A stretch of DNA of 64,000 nucleotides from Cyclobacteriaceae bacterium (GTDB lineage: Bacteria > Bacteroidota > Bacteroidia > Cytophagales > Cyclobacteriaceae), in assembly GCA_958296015.1 (NCBI GenBank), contig CATQIH010000015.1, positions 1-64,000 of the forward strand, written 5' to 3'. The stretch's first letter is position 1; each line of letters starts with the position of its first letter. Made by a program: the position numbers and the translations under genes. This document shows, piece after piece, positions 26,495 to 40,363 of the stretch. The notes beneath the pieces are model-generated. The model was not told the DNA's origin and searched no databases. It saw only the letters and a list, made by a program, of their open reading frames with translations.

Positions 26495-29400
26495 TCAAAA
26501 AAGTGCCCTCACCATCACATTGCCGGTATGAATGGCGCGTTGTGCAGGCGATTTTCTGCCCTGGTAGTTGGCTGTGAGTTGCAGGCCGTTCCATAGTTTT
26601 TGTTGCCAGCCCAGCGTCCACCGCACATTGTCGCCAGGCTGTAGCGCGTCCAGCATCACATAACTCAGCGGACTTTTAATATCTCCGGTGTATTGGATGT
26701 TGATGTATTCTGCCGAGGCTGTGATGCTGTTGCTCAGCAGGCGGTTGTAGCGCACATCCCAGCCTGCCGTATGGATAGCGGCGTGTTCTCCTGCTGCCCC
26801 ATCACTGCTTGCCTGTAGGTTATTTTTGCGATTGTAGCCGTATTTTGTGCTGATTCTCAAATTCATATTGGGCTGCCAGTTGATTTCCGGCGAGATTTTG
26901 TGTGAGACAATGGTGTAATCTCTACTTTGGGCATTGCTTGCAGACAGGTTGAGCAGTTGCTCGTCTTTGCTTTTTTCCGTAGCCATTTGCAGGCCAACAG
27001 ACCTGTTGAGGTTCCAGCGAGCATTTAGAAAGAGGGCTTGCAGGTTTCTCTCTTCAAAGCCTGTATTCAGCAATTGCTTGCGCTGTTGCATTCGGATGCC
27101 CAGGTCAGCACCTGCCTGCGTACTTTGCCTGTTGAAGAATAAGGTAGAGCGCAGCGCATTTTTGCGGTACAGCAGGTCTTCTTCTGCCACCGCCGCCCAG
27201 GGATTGACCCGCCCGGCAAGTGCTTTGTTAGCCGTTTTGTTGTCAATATTCCAAAAAGTGCTGTTAGAAAAGCGTGCCAGCAGACTTTTGAGTCCTTTGT
27301 CTTTCAGCCATTGGGCAGGAAACTGTAGGTTTGTCTGCCAGTTGAGTTGGTTGGTGTAGGCCAGTACGTACTGGTTGGTTGCTACATATACCCGCACGTA
27401 GTTGCGTTCGTCCCAGTATTGCGCTTCGTAAAACTCTTCAATTTCTTCTATTCCGTTGCCGTTGTCATCCCGCCAGGTATAGGCTCCCTCTCCTACCGGC
27501 ACCCGCACATAGACAAACTCCCGCCTGATCTCCCTGCCATTTGCCAGCGTGTAGTTCAGGTCCATGCACAGCATATCTTTCCAAAGCGCGCCTTGCCAGT
27601 CGATGCGGCCCATCATGGTATTTTCCTGCATAGAAAAGTTAGTCAAGTCAACAAGTTCGGAGTTAAGTACTTCGTTGTGCCTGTAAGTCATCCTGACTTT
27701 GAGTGTTTGCCTTTCGGAAAGCAGTAAGTTACTGGTGGCACCAATGGTTTGGTTATGATCGGATTCTATCAGTTGGCCTGCCAGGGGCTGGTAATTAGTC
27801 TGATAGGTATAATCCAGTTGAAAAGTACTTCGGGTACTGTCGCCACTGCGCACATACCACTGGTGATCGCTGTAGTTGTTGAGCACATACATGATAGCAT
27901 CAGTGCCTGTTTGCTTTACCTGGTTTTTGTCTATGCGAAAGCGATAACCCGGCACCAGTTTCCACCGGTCGTAGTGCAGATCAGCATCCAGCTTGTTCCA
28001 GTTAGAGGCAGTAGCAGGTGTGTTGCTATGCAGCAGAAAATACTGGCTATCAAACTTCCAATGGCCCAGTGATTTGGCCAGCGAGATACTGTGCTGGCTG
28101 CCATGCAAACTACTCGGACGGTTTCGGGTAGCAAACTGATAAGCCGCACGGTTCCACCTATCCTTTTCCAGCCCTGCCTTAAAATACAGCAAATGATCGT
28201 CGCCGACGGCGGTATCCAACGTATCAGCATACGCTGGCAGCACCGACCAGTGGCGTTCAAATTCTATATCGCGGTAAGGGTCTATAGTAGTGAATTGCTG
28301 CTGCACATATTCGTAGCGCAGCTGTGTCGTCCAGTGGTACACGCCTATTTTCCGCTTTGCACTTTCATAGCCTACAGTCAGGGCCTTGCCTGTATTATTG
28401 TCGTCACCAAGCGTTGAAAATGTATTTTTATCATAGGATGACAAAGCTACCTCGCTGAAAATTTTGTCTTTGTCCGTCACATCTACAACCACTCCGGCTA
28501 CTACCATCTGCCTGTTTTGTGGCGTACCGAGTTGCCTGACGGGCGCGTAACTTCCCTGCGATTGTCCGTTGACCGGCACTACCCAAACAAACACTTTACC
28601 ATTGACAGAATTTTTGCTAAGTACATAGTCGCCCTTTCCCTGTCCTACCCACGAAAAGTCTATGTCAAAAGCACCATCTTCGGCAAACCTATAGGCCACA
28701 TAAGATTGTCCCTCTATGAGCGTGTCTGCTTTTTGATAGCGTACCCTGTAAAGATTGCCTACGCCCGGCACATCGGCCCTGTAGTTGTTCTGATAGTCAA
28801 AGCTACCCGATTCGGGGTGGCCAGTTGAATCTACGGTGGAGATCAGTACTGTGGACGCATCGCCTGCCTGGCTCAACAGCAGCTTATCATCGTCTGACAA
28901 GGCAAAGCCTAAAGTCTGGTTGCGGTTATCTTTTTCCTGGAAGTACCTGGCGTACGCCTGCACCTTTCCCCAGCGTTGTGTGTGCCCTGCGGTGAGCACA
29001 CGGCGGCTGTAGCTGCGGTCGGCATAACCAAAATCTATGTTAACTCTGGAATTGCGGGTAAGCAGCACATTGGTGGTAAAGGTGATTTCTCCCAGGTTAT
29101 AATCAATGGTATAATCTTCGTCGTAGCCACGGATGAGCAGGCGGCCATCCAGGTAGACTTTTTCAGAATTTGCCAGCACATAATAAGCTTGGTCCAACGG
29201 TTGAGCAGCCACGCCACTTGTTGCCTGGTTCTGCCGGTTGTCGGGAGATTTTAGCCGATAAGGCCCCTGTATACCTTCCTGAATATCAAGGCTTACGGAA
29301 GCAAAGCGACCTTTTGACATGGCAATTCCTGCATCTGTTTGAGCAGTGCCGGTATGATTTACCTTGAACTGACCGCCCTGTACGTTGCGCTGAAACCGCA

Positions 29401-30156
29401 TGAAATAAGGTTCGCCAGTGGGCTTCACTATTTCGGTAGTCGGCCCATCGTTGGCTGTATTGCGTATGCTCCTGCTGGTAGCACCCTCAGACTGTTGCAG
29501 TACAATGTCTCCTGCCTTCAGGGATACGTGGTCATTGTAGAGTTCTACAAATACGCGGTCAAAGTTTTGCAGTTGCTGGGTATTGCCTTCGGGTTGCAGG
29601 GGAATATTCTGGTCGGTGATGGCAGCCCGTATGTTGATCTCGTCGGTAAGGGCACCTTCCAGTTGCAGGTTTAGGGAAGAGTTGACAAACACACTTTGCC
29701 GGTTGCCTACAGAAATTCCCCGGCTGATACTGCCTGTCTTGGACAGTTTGGGAGAGGCAAATAAAGTCTCTTTTTCAAGCCCGCCCTGCTGCTGAAAAGA
29801 TGCGTAACGAATATCGTTGAAAAAAGCATTGGAATCGTAGAGCACCAGGCTTTTGTGCTGATGCACAGCATGGAGACTGAAAGGCAACAACTGATAGCGA
29901 AGCGTAAGGCTATCTGGTGTATGAGCAAATATCAGGTAGCCAGTGGTATAGTGGTAAGTATACTGGCTACTGTCCAGCAGGGTTCCCCGGCTCAGCACTT
30001 CCAGCGAACCGGGCACCAGTGTGAGCGAATCCAGTAACAGAGAATCAGTGGATTGATGGATATACCTTTCCTGCCAGCCGCCGCTTTCGTATTGAGACTG
30101 TGCCATGAGCGTATGGGTAAATGTCAGTAGAAAAAGGTAGCAATATCTCAAACACA

Positions 30157-30157
<1 letters not shown>
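26495..30157 (-). CDS. Very large outer-membrane barrel protein, uncharacterised
   Basis: The 1220-residue product has a signal peptide ('LFLLTFTHTLMAQ'). An N-terminal region has Ig/plug-like strands ('LVPGSLEVLSRGTLLDSSQYTYHYTTGYLIF'). From about residue 140 on ('GSISRGISVGNRQSVFVNSSLNLQLEG') the protein consists of long beta strands with aromatic ends, so it is probably a large barrel. The last ~100 residues are duplicated as a fragment at 22.1-22.4 kb. Its ATG shares a base with the stop of the upstream kinase (TGATG), so it is translationally coupled to it. I do not recognise a named family. Confidence 0.75.
26509..26795. repeat. Direct repeat, copy B (287 bp)
   Basis: This is the intact copy within the barrel gene's 3' end. 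It matches 22137-22423 at about 99% by eye, in the same orientation. Beyond 26795 the match weakens to about 70% over 37 bp, with no gaps. Confidence 0.9.
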
Positions 30158-33982
<3,825 letters not shown>

Positions 33983-34032
33983 CTAATGAACTAACGCAAG
34001 GAAGCATGTAAGATTATCCCGGCTATTGATGC

Positions 34033-34257
34033 TTATACCTGGTGAAGCAACTCAAAATACTGCTTGAAGCTTTTATAATCCAGCAAGATACTGGTGCCAT
34101 TTCCCCACTCCGGCGACATTTCTATCATACCGTTGAAAGACCTACCTACATATTGATTGTCCGCTTCAAACCCAATCAGCCCCAAGCTAGTGTCAGGCTT
34201 TTTGTGGCACTTGTAAGAAATTTTGTATTTATCCATATATTTTTCTGTGACTATCAT
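34033..34257 (-). CDS. Small hypothetical protein
   Basis: The 74-residue product has no recognised domain. It has a mixed, charged sequence with a W and many aromatics near the C-terminus ('LLDYKSFKQYFELL'). An alternative ATG at 34236 gives 67 residues ('MDKYKISYKCHKK'). It lies upstream of the histidine kinase on the same strand with about 50 bp between them, so it may share its transcript. Confidence 0.45.
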   Translation of the reverse strand: MIVTEKYMDKYKISYKCHKKPDTSLGLIGFEADNQYVGRSFNGMIEMSPEWGNGTSILLDYKSFKQYFELLHQV

Positions 34258-34670
34258 GAAAATAAGCTTAAAGTGAAAAAATAATACTTATAGATTGTTG
34301 AATCGAAGAACTGTATTTATATACAATTTAAACAAAAATAACGAAATAGTTAAATATTTAGACAATATAATTTCTTTATTGAATTAACTTTCAAGAAAAA
34401 TCTTTCCCAATGTATCAAAGCTTACCTGTTGAAAGAGGATGTAAGATTTATGGTGTATCATGATAGGGACAAATTTCGCCAACATGAAGAATATCTTCCC
34501 CACAAATTATGGTCGCGCTTTGGTTTTTGGAAAAGAATGATAAATTACAATTCGCTGACTATTAGCATAATATCTCTTAAATTCATGGATTTATAGAAAC
34601 ATTGTGACCTTTGGCAGGTTTATTTATTAATGATACATATCATTTTAATATACACTAAACTTTAGAAATT
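34258..34670. other. Intergenic gap before the CsbD gene
   Basis: 413 bp, AT-rich. One weak 48-codon ORF runs from ATG 34450 to TAG 34596 on the plus strand ('MVYHDRDKFRQHEEYL'); it has no recognised domain and I do not call it a gene. The rest shows nothing clear beyond possible promoter DNA for the CsbD gene. Confidence 0.4.
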
Positions 34671-34856
34671 ATGAATGAGCATACAATCAAAGGAAACTGG
34701 AATGAGAAGAAAGGTAAGCTGAAGCAACAATACGGCGACCTCACCGATGATGATCTGACCTATAACGAGGGGAAAGAAGACGAGATGTTTGGCAAACTAG
34801 AGAAAAAGCTGGGCAAAACTAAAGATCAGATACGCAAAATTATCAGTGACCTATAA
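34671..34856 (+). CDS. CsbD family stress protein
   Basis: The 61-residue product matches the CsbD pattern: 'GNWNEKKGKLKQQYGDLTDDDL' and 'GKLEKKLGKTKDQIRKII'. CsbD-like proteins are general-stress proteins in many bacteria, with unknown biochemistry. It begins a plus-strand run of stress-type genes with the DUF2383 gene 60 bp downstream, so the two may be co-transcribed. Confidence 0.92.
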   Translation: MNEHTIKGNWNEKKGKLKQQYGDLTDDDLTYNEGKEDEMFGKLEKKLGKTKDQIRKIISDL

Positions 34857-34916
34857 ACACCGGCATTCAGTAGCCGTTTATGTAAATGTTTTTAACTTTA
34901 TTAGCTATTTTCAATT

Positions 34917-35372
34917 ATGAACGATAAACAAAAAGATACGATAGATCTTCTTAGCGAACTTATTGAAGTCTGCAAAGATGGCGAAAGAGGCTACAAAGAA
35001 GCTTCTGAAAACATTGAAGACAAAGAACTCAAGACGATTTTGTATCGCCTGTCTCAGCAGCGAGCTTTATTTCGCTCAGAGTTGGAAGAGATTGTCATCA
35101 AGGACTTCGGGACGGAAGCCAAAACCAATGATTCTTTCTTGAGCAAAATTCACAGAGGCTGGATGGATTTTAAATCAGGCTTATCAGGGCATGATAACAA
35201 AGCAGTGCTGGCAGAGTGTGAGCGTGGCGAAGAACACGCCATTGAAAAGTACAGCAAAGCACTACAAGGATCGTTGCCAGACTATGTGGAAGGAAAAGTA
35301 CAAAGCCAGTTCAATATGATCAAAGGTACTTTGAGCCAGATCAAAGAGTTTGAATCTGAAGTATCTAAATAA
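34917..35372 (+). CDS. PA2169 family four-helix-bundle protein (DUF2383)
   Basis: The 151-residue, helix-rich acidic protein has the DUF2383 look: 'LLSELIEVCKDGERGYKEASENIEDKELKTIL' followed by further long helices and 'ALLAECERGEEHA'-like heptads. These ferritin-like four-helix bundles are usually stress-associated. It follows CsbD and is followed by a clear hairpin terminator at 35401-35430. Confidence 0.85.
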   Translation: MNDKQKDTIDLLSELIEVCKDGERGYKEASENIEDKELKTILYRLSQQRALFRSELEEIVIKDFGTEAKTNDSFLSKIHRGWMDFKSGLSGHDNKAVLAECERGEEHAIEKYSKALQGSLPDYVEGKVQSQFNMIKGTLSQIKEFESEVSK

Positions 35373-35400
35373 CACTATAATACATTGGTTATAACAATTT

Positions 35401-35430
35401 AAAGCAAAGGCATTGACCCTTTGCTTTTTT
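35401..35430 (+). terminator. Rho-independent terminator after the DUF2383 gene
   Basis: AAAGCAAAGG (35401-35410) pairs perfectly with CCTTTGCTTT (35418-35427), with a 7-nt loop and a T-tract after it. It rules out the TTG at 35421 as a start for the next gene. Confidence 0.8.
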
Positions 35431-35456
35431 ATTGCCTTTTAAGCTATTTACCCAAT

Positions 35457-36626
35457 ATGCTCAACCTTATTGTTAACATTCTCAACTTTCCATTCCGAAA
35501 ACTTAAAGCGTATCTCAAAAAGAGACTTGGATGGTTGGGTCAGCCTGCATTACTTCCCTATCGTGGGTATGGCAATCAGCAGGAATTTTATATCAAAGGG
35601 AGAGTCATAGAAGATACAGGTCTTAGCCAACCTAAAGAGCGCAATAATATCTTTCAGAACATGCTGGCTATGGTCAAGCGGTATGCCAGCAACGGCATTC
35701 CCGGTATGGAAATTTGTGCCGACTTTGGTGAGATCAGCCGCAGCTATGTGACAGATGAAGATGGGTTTTTCGAAATCAATCTACCTATAGCACAGGAAAA
35801 CTATCGGCTCAGCTATAGCATCAATGAATGGCAATCCATACACTTCAAACTGGAAAATAACCTTCAGCCGCAACGCGAAACTATTGAAGGCAATGGCGAA
35901 GTGCTTCTTTCTCAGATCGATAACCAGTTTGGCGTTATCACAGACATCGATGATACAGTATTGATCTCTCATTCTACCAATTTTAGGAAAAAGCTGAGGC
36001 TAATGCTTTTCAAAAATGCACGTACCCGAATGCCTTTTGAAGGAGTGGCTGCCTTCTACCGTGCGTTGCAGCAAGGAAATAGCGGCAATCATCATAATCC
36101 TTTCTTTTATGTTTCCAGTAGCGAATGGAATCTATATGACCTACTGGTTGATTTTTGTGCGTTTCATGGCTTGCCAAAAGGTCCTTTTCTGCTTAGGGAT
36201 GCCAAAATAAAACTATCCAAGATATGGAAGGCGGGCACGGGTAACCATAATCATAAGCTGGATAAAATTTGCCATGTTCTTTCATTGCACAAAAAGAATC
36301 AGTTCATTCTGATTGGCGATAGCGGACAGCAAGATGCCGAAATATACGACCAGATTGCCAGGGAGAATCCTTTCAGAATCAACACGATCTACATCCGGGA
36401 TGTGAGACCTTCGCGACATAAGATTGTGGAGGAAATCGCCTACAGGCTTAAAGAAGATACAGGACTGGAAATGCTGTTGGTGAAAGATACCGAAGAAGCT
36501 GCGCTTCATGCTCTGAAAAAGGGGTTGATTACAGCGGCATCAGTGCGGGAAATTATCCGCGATAAAGTTGCAGATGAACTTGTAGATACGGATATACAGC
36601 AAATGATAGATAAGGTCATGAATTAA
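35457..36626 (+). CDS. App1/DUF2183 family phosphatase-domain protein
   Basis: The 389-residue product has the HAD-like motif 'TDIDDTVL' (Asp163, Asp165, Asp166, Thr167) used by App1-type phosphatidate phosphatases. Other family features are 'FYVSSSEWNLYDLLVDFC' and 'ILIGDSGQQDAEIY'. I chose the ATG at 35457 because a terminator covers the TTG at 35421. App1 relatives dephosphorylate phosphatidic acid; the bacterial substrate is not proven. It overlaps the convergent lipid kinase by 4 bp, an interesting phospholipid-related neighbour. Confidence 0.85.
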   Translation: MLNLIVNILNFPFRKLKAYLKKRLGWLGQPALLPYRGYGNQQEFYIKGRVIEDTGLSQPKERNNIFQNMLAMVKRYASNGIPGMEICADFGEISRSYVTDEDGFFEINLPIAQENYRLSYSINEWQSIHFKLENNLQPQRETIEGNGEVLLSQIDNQFGVITDIDDTVLISHSTNFRKKLRLMLFKNARTRMPFEGVAAFYRALQQGNSGNHHNPFFYVSSSEWNLYDLLVDFCAFHGLPKGPFLLRDAKIKLSKIWKAGTGNHNHKLDKICHVLSLHKKNQFILIGDSGQQDAEIYDQIARENPFRINTIYIRDVRPSRHKIVEEIAYRLKEDTGLEMLLVKDTEEAALHALKKGLITAASVREIIRDKVADELVDTDIQQMIDKVMN

Positions 36627-37522
36627 AGTCGGCTATCAGGTACAATCACTTTGAAAGCTCCTGCCAGTATCTCTGCTGTCACTACATCAGGCTCACCAAT
36701 CACTTCTCCGTCTACCTGAACTACTTCTTTGCTTTTGTTAAAAACCGTTACCTTTTTGCAGGAAATTATCTTGATATAACGTGTCTTTTTTTTGAGCGTA
36801 CCTCGGAACAAAGCAAATGTTAACCCAAATATAGCCCACAGGGGAAAAGGCTTGATAATGCACACCTCAAATTTTCCATCGTTGATCATCCCCACTGGGT
36901 TGACAATAGCTCCGGTACCGTATTTATTGGAGTTGGCAATTACTACCATATGCGCTTTTCTTTTAAATCTGTTGCCATTGAGTTCAAACTCAAACTTTTT
37001 GGGTTCCATACGCAACAATTCAGTGACATATTGCCTGAAATACCCCATCATTCCGCGCGATTTCTGCCGCTCGAAGCGTTTGACTACCCTTGCATTCAAG
37101 CCTATATCGCTCAAATGAAAACACAGGTATTCCCCGTTGATCAGAATACCATCGATGTTCATTACTTTTCCCTGAAAGAGCAATTCGGTGGCCGCTGCTA
37201 CATCATGCGGGATGCCCAGATCGGTAGCCAGGCCATTGGCTGACCCCAGTGGCACAATGCCGAGCGCACGGGTTGTATTACGCAGCAAACCTGCTACCAG
37301 ATTACAGGTGCCATCTCCACCTACTGCCACTACCACATCAGGATTCATCTTTTTTATGTTATCCTGAATGCAGTCACGATCGCGCTCACCGGTGGTTTCT
37401 ATGATATCCAAATGTATATCATAGTGGTTTGTCTTCTCATGCAGGTTTTGTACATATTCTTGCTTATCCAACCCTCCTGCGATGGGATTAATGACAAATA
37501 AAAACCTGCTGCGGGCCATCAT
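36623..37522 (-). CDS. Diacylglycerol kinase-family lipid kinase
   Basis: The 299-residue product has the DAGK/YegS fold: 'FVINPIAGG', 'VVAVGGDGTCNLVAGLL' (nucleotide-binding GGDGT), and 'LGIVPLGSANGLATDLG'. It probably phosphorylates a lipid such as diacylglycerol or a sphingoid base at the inner membrane. An adjacent ATG at 37519 could also start it. It is convergent with the phosphatase gene. A paralogue lies at 47748-48620. Confidence 0.88.
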   Translation of the reverse strand: MMARSRFLFVINPIAGGLDKQEYVQNLHEKTNHYDIHLDIIETTGERDRDCIQDNIKKMNPDVVVAVGGDGTCNLVAGLLRNTTRALGIVPLGSANGLATDLGIPHDVAAATELLFQGKVMNIDGILINGEYLCFHLSDIGLNARVVKRFERQKSRGMMGYFRQYVTELLRMEPKKFEFELNGNRFKRKAHMVVIANSNKYGTGAIVNPVGMINDGKFEVCIIKPFPLWAIFGLTFALFRGTLKKKTRYIKIISCKKVTVFNKSKEVVQVDGEVIGEPDVVTAEILAGAFKVIVPDSRL

Positions 37523-37603
37523 GGTATTTGTATAAGTTTTGAAGCAAATATTGCTGTATAGTAATTAAAGATCAAAACTAGTAGATTTGTTAAATCAGTA
37601 AGC

Positions 37604-37632
37604 AAAAAAAATCAGGAGCTTGTGCTCCTGAT
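37604..37632 (-). terminator. Terminator of the coiled-coil lipoprotein gene
   Basis: On the minus strand ATCAGGAGC pairs with GCTCCTGAT (37611-37619 with 37624-37632) and then runs into a T-tract (plus-strand A7 at 37604-37610). It lies 27 bp after the stop at 37659. Confidence 0.85.
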
Positions 37633-37658
37633 CTCTGATATGATATGTTGACGAACAA

Positions 37659-38075
37659 TTACATATTGTTATCTACGTCGTTCTCAATCTTGTTATATGA
37701 GTCACTTACTTCAGATTTAACCGTGTTCCAGGAGTCTTCGGTAGAATTTTCTACTTTATCCAGTTCCAGGTTTAACTTATCAATTTTCTCCTGCATTTTC
37801 ACTTTAGCATCTGCAGAAGCACTACTCATATCAGTGTTTAGCTTGTCGATTCTATCCTCTATTTTCTTTTCCCATTCGTCCTTTTCAGTATCAAAGTTAG
37901 CGGCCACATTGTCCATGGTTTCTTCGGCCTGATCGCCAATAGCATCAGCAGCTTCGCCGGTTTCTTCTACTGCATCGTTGCCACTGTTTGTCTTACTGTC
38001 ACAGCTATAAACTCCCAATGTGAGCAGACCTGCTGCCATTAGGGTGATGGATTGTTTCAAAAAATTAGTTTTCAT
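37659..38075 (-). CDS. Small coiled-coil lipoprotein, uncharacterised
   Basis: The product has a lipoprotein signal ('LMAAGLLTLGVYSC', lipobox Cys near residue 25), then a low-complexity acidic helical body ('DAVEETGEAADAIGDQAEETMDNVAANF' type heptads) without a recognised domain. I use the ATG at 38075; another is at 38084. It is probably outer-membrane- or periplasm-anchored. It sits among stress genes, next to mscS, and has its own terminator. Confidence 0.75.
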   Translation of the reverse strand: MKTNFLKQSITLMAAGLLTLGVYSCDSKTNSGNDAVEETGEAADAIGDQAEETMDNVAANFDTEKDEWEKKIEDRIDKLNTDMSSASADAKVKMQEKIDKLNLELDKVENSTEDSWNTVKSEVSDSYNKIENDVDNNM

Positions 38076-38123
38076 AATTGACATAAATTAGTTGTTAAAA
38101 TATAAATCGGGACTTGTTAGACG

Positions 38124-39029
38124 TTATTTTTCTCCATTTTGCTGATATATGGGCAATTCAGATAGTTTTTCTCCACCTTTAATGCCAAAATCCAGCGTAC
38201 GTATCGGAAACGGAATCATGATATCGTTCTGGTCGTAAGCTTCTTTAATAGCCACAATAGCATCGCTTTTTGCCGCCAGAAAATCAGATTGGGAAGCAGA
38301 CTTCCCCCAGAACCTTATTTTAAAATTAATAGAACTGTCGCCAAACTCATCAAAGAAGAGCGTCACTCCCTTAGATTGATCAATAGAACTGACACTTTCA
38401 ACTGCTTTGATGGTAAGGTCTTTTACTTTGCGCAAGTCATCACCATAAGAAACACCCACGGCCAAATCTATTCTCCTTTCAGGTGTGTGGGTATAGTTGG
38501 TCACCACCTCCTGATACACTTGTTTGTTTGGAATTAGCACTTCCAATCCCTGGAACGTCCTGATTGTGGTCAGGGTCAGGTTGATATTAGTAACCGAACC
38601 TACCTGATCTTTGGATTCTATGATGTCCCCTACCTCAAAAGGCCGCCGAAGCACTATGAGTATTCCTGAAATGAAGTTTGCCGTAATGTCCTGAAAGGCG
38701 AAACCTAATGCCAGTCCCAAAATTCCTACACCCGCTAGTAGTGTGGCAATAATTTCGGTGAGACCTAATAACCACAGAATAATTATAGCCCCTACTGCTA
38801 AAACAGCAAAATACAAGATAGATGTAAATAGATCGTTAAGTGCTCTTCTTTGGGAAACCTTTCCTAAAAGACTACCTGCATACTTTTTTACCAGTTTGGC
38901 TAATACATAAAACAGCAAAAAAACAACAATAGCCAATGCCAGGTTAGGTAATAGTGCAACGGCTTTTTCATACCAATGCTCTACTTTGCTGGTAATTATA
39001 TTTATCGCATCTTTTACGCTGACTTTCAC
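38124..39029 (-). CDS. MscS-family mechanosensitive ion channel
   Basis: The 301-residue product has three N-terminal transmembrane helices; the third, glycine/alanine-rich 'LLAGVGILGLALGFAFQDITANFISG', is the pore helix. An MscS beta domain follows ('FEVGDIIESKDQVGSVTNINLTLTTIRTFQGLEVLIPNKQV'), then an alpha/beta C-terminal region. The start is a GTG at 39029, and I see no better ATG. It would protect against osmotic down-shock and is placed in the stress cluster. Confidence 0.9.
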   Translation of the reverse strand: MKVSVKDAINIITSKVEHWYEKAVALLPNLALAIVVFLLFYVLAKLVKKYAGSLLGKVSQRRALNDLFTSILYFAVLAVGAIIILWLLGLTEIIATLLAGVGILGLALGFAFQDITANFISGILIVLRRPFEVGDIIESKDQVGSVTNINLTLTTIRTFQGLEVLIPNKQVYQEVVTNYTHTPERRIDLAVGVSYGDDLRKVKDLTIKAVESVSSIDQSKGVTLFFDEFGDSSINFKIRFWGKSASQSDFLAAKSDAIVAIKEAYDQNDIMIPFPIRTLDFGIKGGEKLSELPIYQQNGEK

Positions 39030-39126
39030 GCTGATTAAAAAGGCAAAGTATTGGGGACAAAACTAATATCCAGGGCGACACAGTACATACACCCCAGATG
39101 AGGTATAATCAGATGATTCTTTAGCA

Positions 39127-39396
39127 TTAGTTAAAGATAGAAAAACCTTTGTTGCGTTTCTTTCTGATTTGCTTCAAAGATTTTTTACTTTTTTTAGAAT
39201 AGCCGTCTATGGAATCTGTCAGGTTTTTTAGGAAGAGATCCACACTATCACCAAGTTGCTTCTCAAAGCTTGATTTCCATTTGTCAGATTCCTTAGTGAG
39301 TGTTTTTCTTGTTTTGGTACCTTTATCAGGAGCGATCAAGATTCCTGCGGTAATTCCTATAAGTGCACCGATGATAATTCCGCTTAATTTCTTCAT
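39127..39396 (-). CDS. YtxH domain-containing protein
   Basis: The 89-residue product has the YtxH N-terminal segment 'IGALIGITAGILIAPDKGTKTR', a short membrane helix followed by a basic, helical tail. YtxH proteins are small stress-related membrane proteins. It is on the same strand as mscS, 98 bp upstream of it. Confidence 0.88.
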   Translation of the reverse strand: MKKLSGIIIGALIGITAGILIAPDKGTKTRKTLTKESDKWKSSFEKQLGDSVDLFLKNLTDSIDGYSKKSKKSLKQIRKKRNKGFSIFN

Positions 39397-39829
39397 GTTC
39401 AGTTTGGTTTAAAGATAATAGATAATACAAAATAATAAGTAAAAATTCGTGCCAAAGCTCTCAGGTATTCTTATAATACAGCTTCCTCTATAGCACCAAT
39501 TGACTGAATAACAACCGATTAGCAGTTTTGTTTATGCTCGTGTATGTAAATCTTCTATAGATTTTATCAATCAACAAGTAGGTAGTCTGAGAAAAGTTTT
39601 CTACAAATCGTAGAATGATATCTCTTACCTTTCAAAGACTGGCCAAATTGTGTGTAATGTTAGATAAAGCATTCCGAAATTACAAAATATCGCTCCACAA
39701 CCTGTAATTTATATAGATACATTCGTCGCTGTGGCAGTATTATATATTTTGTGGGCTGTAACGTAAACATTTTTGCAAGCAATTTGATTTAATAGCTATA
39801 CATAATCGTTTACTCAAACTTTTTTACCT
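39397..39829. other. Intergenic gap between the ytxH-like and yqaE-like genes
   Basis: 433 bp, AT-rich, divergent. I found no convincing ORF or RNA gene. It must contain the promoters of both flanks, but I saw no full TAnnTTTG match. Confidence 0.45.
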
Positions 39830-39985
39830 ATGTCTGTTCTCACCATTATTTTAGCTGTTATCTTTCCACCACTGGCTGTAGGGTTGCGCTACGGGGTATC
39901 CAAACAATTGTTCATCAATATTTTGTTAACACTAATTGGTTTTATACCTGGTATTGTTCACGCTTTTATTGTGTTGAGAAGATGA
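39830..39985 (+). CDS. YqaE/Pmp3 family small membrane protein
   Basis: A 51-codon frame (ATG 39830, TGA 39983-39985) encodes a very hydrophobic two-helix protein: 'ILAVIFPPLAVGLRYG' and then 'ILLTLIGFIPGIVHAFIVL'. The 'PP..V' in the first helix and 'G.IPG..HA' in the second are the YqaE/Pmp3 signature. Pmp3-type proteins help with membrane stress. It was too short to be caught by a 60-residue ORF cut-off. It opens the plus-strand run DUF4235, DUF2945, topoisomerase IB. Confidence 0.9.
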   Translation: MSVLTIILAVIFPPLAVGLRYGVSKQLFINILLTLIGFIPGIVHAFIVLRR

Positions 39986-40049
39986 GCAGAGTAGCTTACC
40001 TTCAACCATAGAGCTATGCTATTTATCCACATATTTTAAATGAATACCT

Positions 40050-40352
40050 ATGAAATTATCCAACTTAGCCAGCAAAAATAAGAGAATCATCAAAAATAAG
40101 ATAGGTGCAGAAGCCAGCTACAAAAACCTGATGGTTACCGGAGTTACTGCCCTGGGTGGTCTGGCAGTACGTAAAGGTGCAGCGTTTATCTGGAAAAAAG
40201 CTACCAACCGCGAAGCCCCTAAGAATCCGGCAGACCATGGCGTATCTTGGAAAGAAGCCCTGATGTATGCATTTCTTTCCGCATTACTGGCCAGTCTGGT
40301 AAGAGTCGTTATCATGCGCAATATGTCTATAGCCATAGATGAGGATGCATAA
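40050..40352 (+). CDS. DUF4235-like small membrane protein
   Basis: The 100-residue product has a short basic N-terminus, a central 'VTALGGLAVRKGAAFIWKKAT' and a second hydrophobic segment 'EALMYAFLSALLASLVRVVIMR', the DUF4235 layout. Function is unknown. It lies 64 bp after the yqaE-like gene and 11 bp before the DUF2945 gene. Confidence 0.75.
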   Translation: MKLSNLASKNKRIIKNKIGAEASYKNLMVTGVTALGGLAVRKGAAFIWKKATNREAPKNPADHGVSWKEALMYAFLSALLASLVRVVIMRNMSIAIDEDA

Positions 40353-40363
40353 CCAATATTACT

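Noticed and set aside
34450-34596. 48-codon ORF upstream of the CsbD gene
   Set aside because: No recognised domain, no clear promoter or ribosome site; it could be chance in AT-rich DNA.
35421-35457. TTG start for the App1-type gene
   Set aside because: It lies inside the terminator of the preceding gene; the ATG at 35457 is better.
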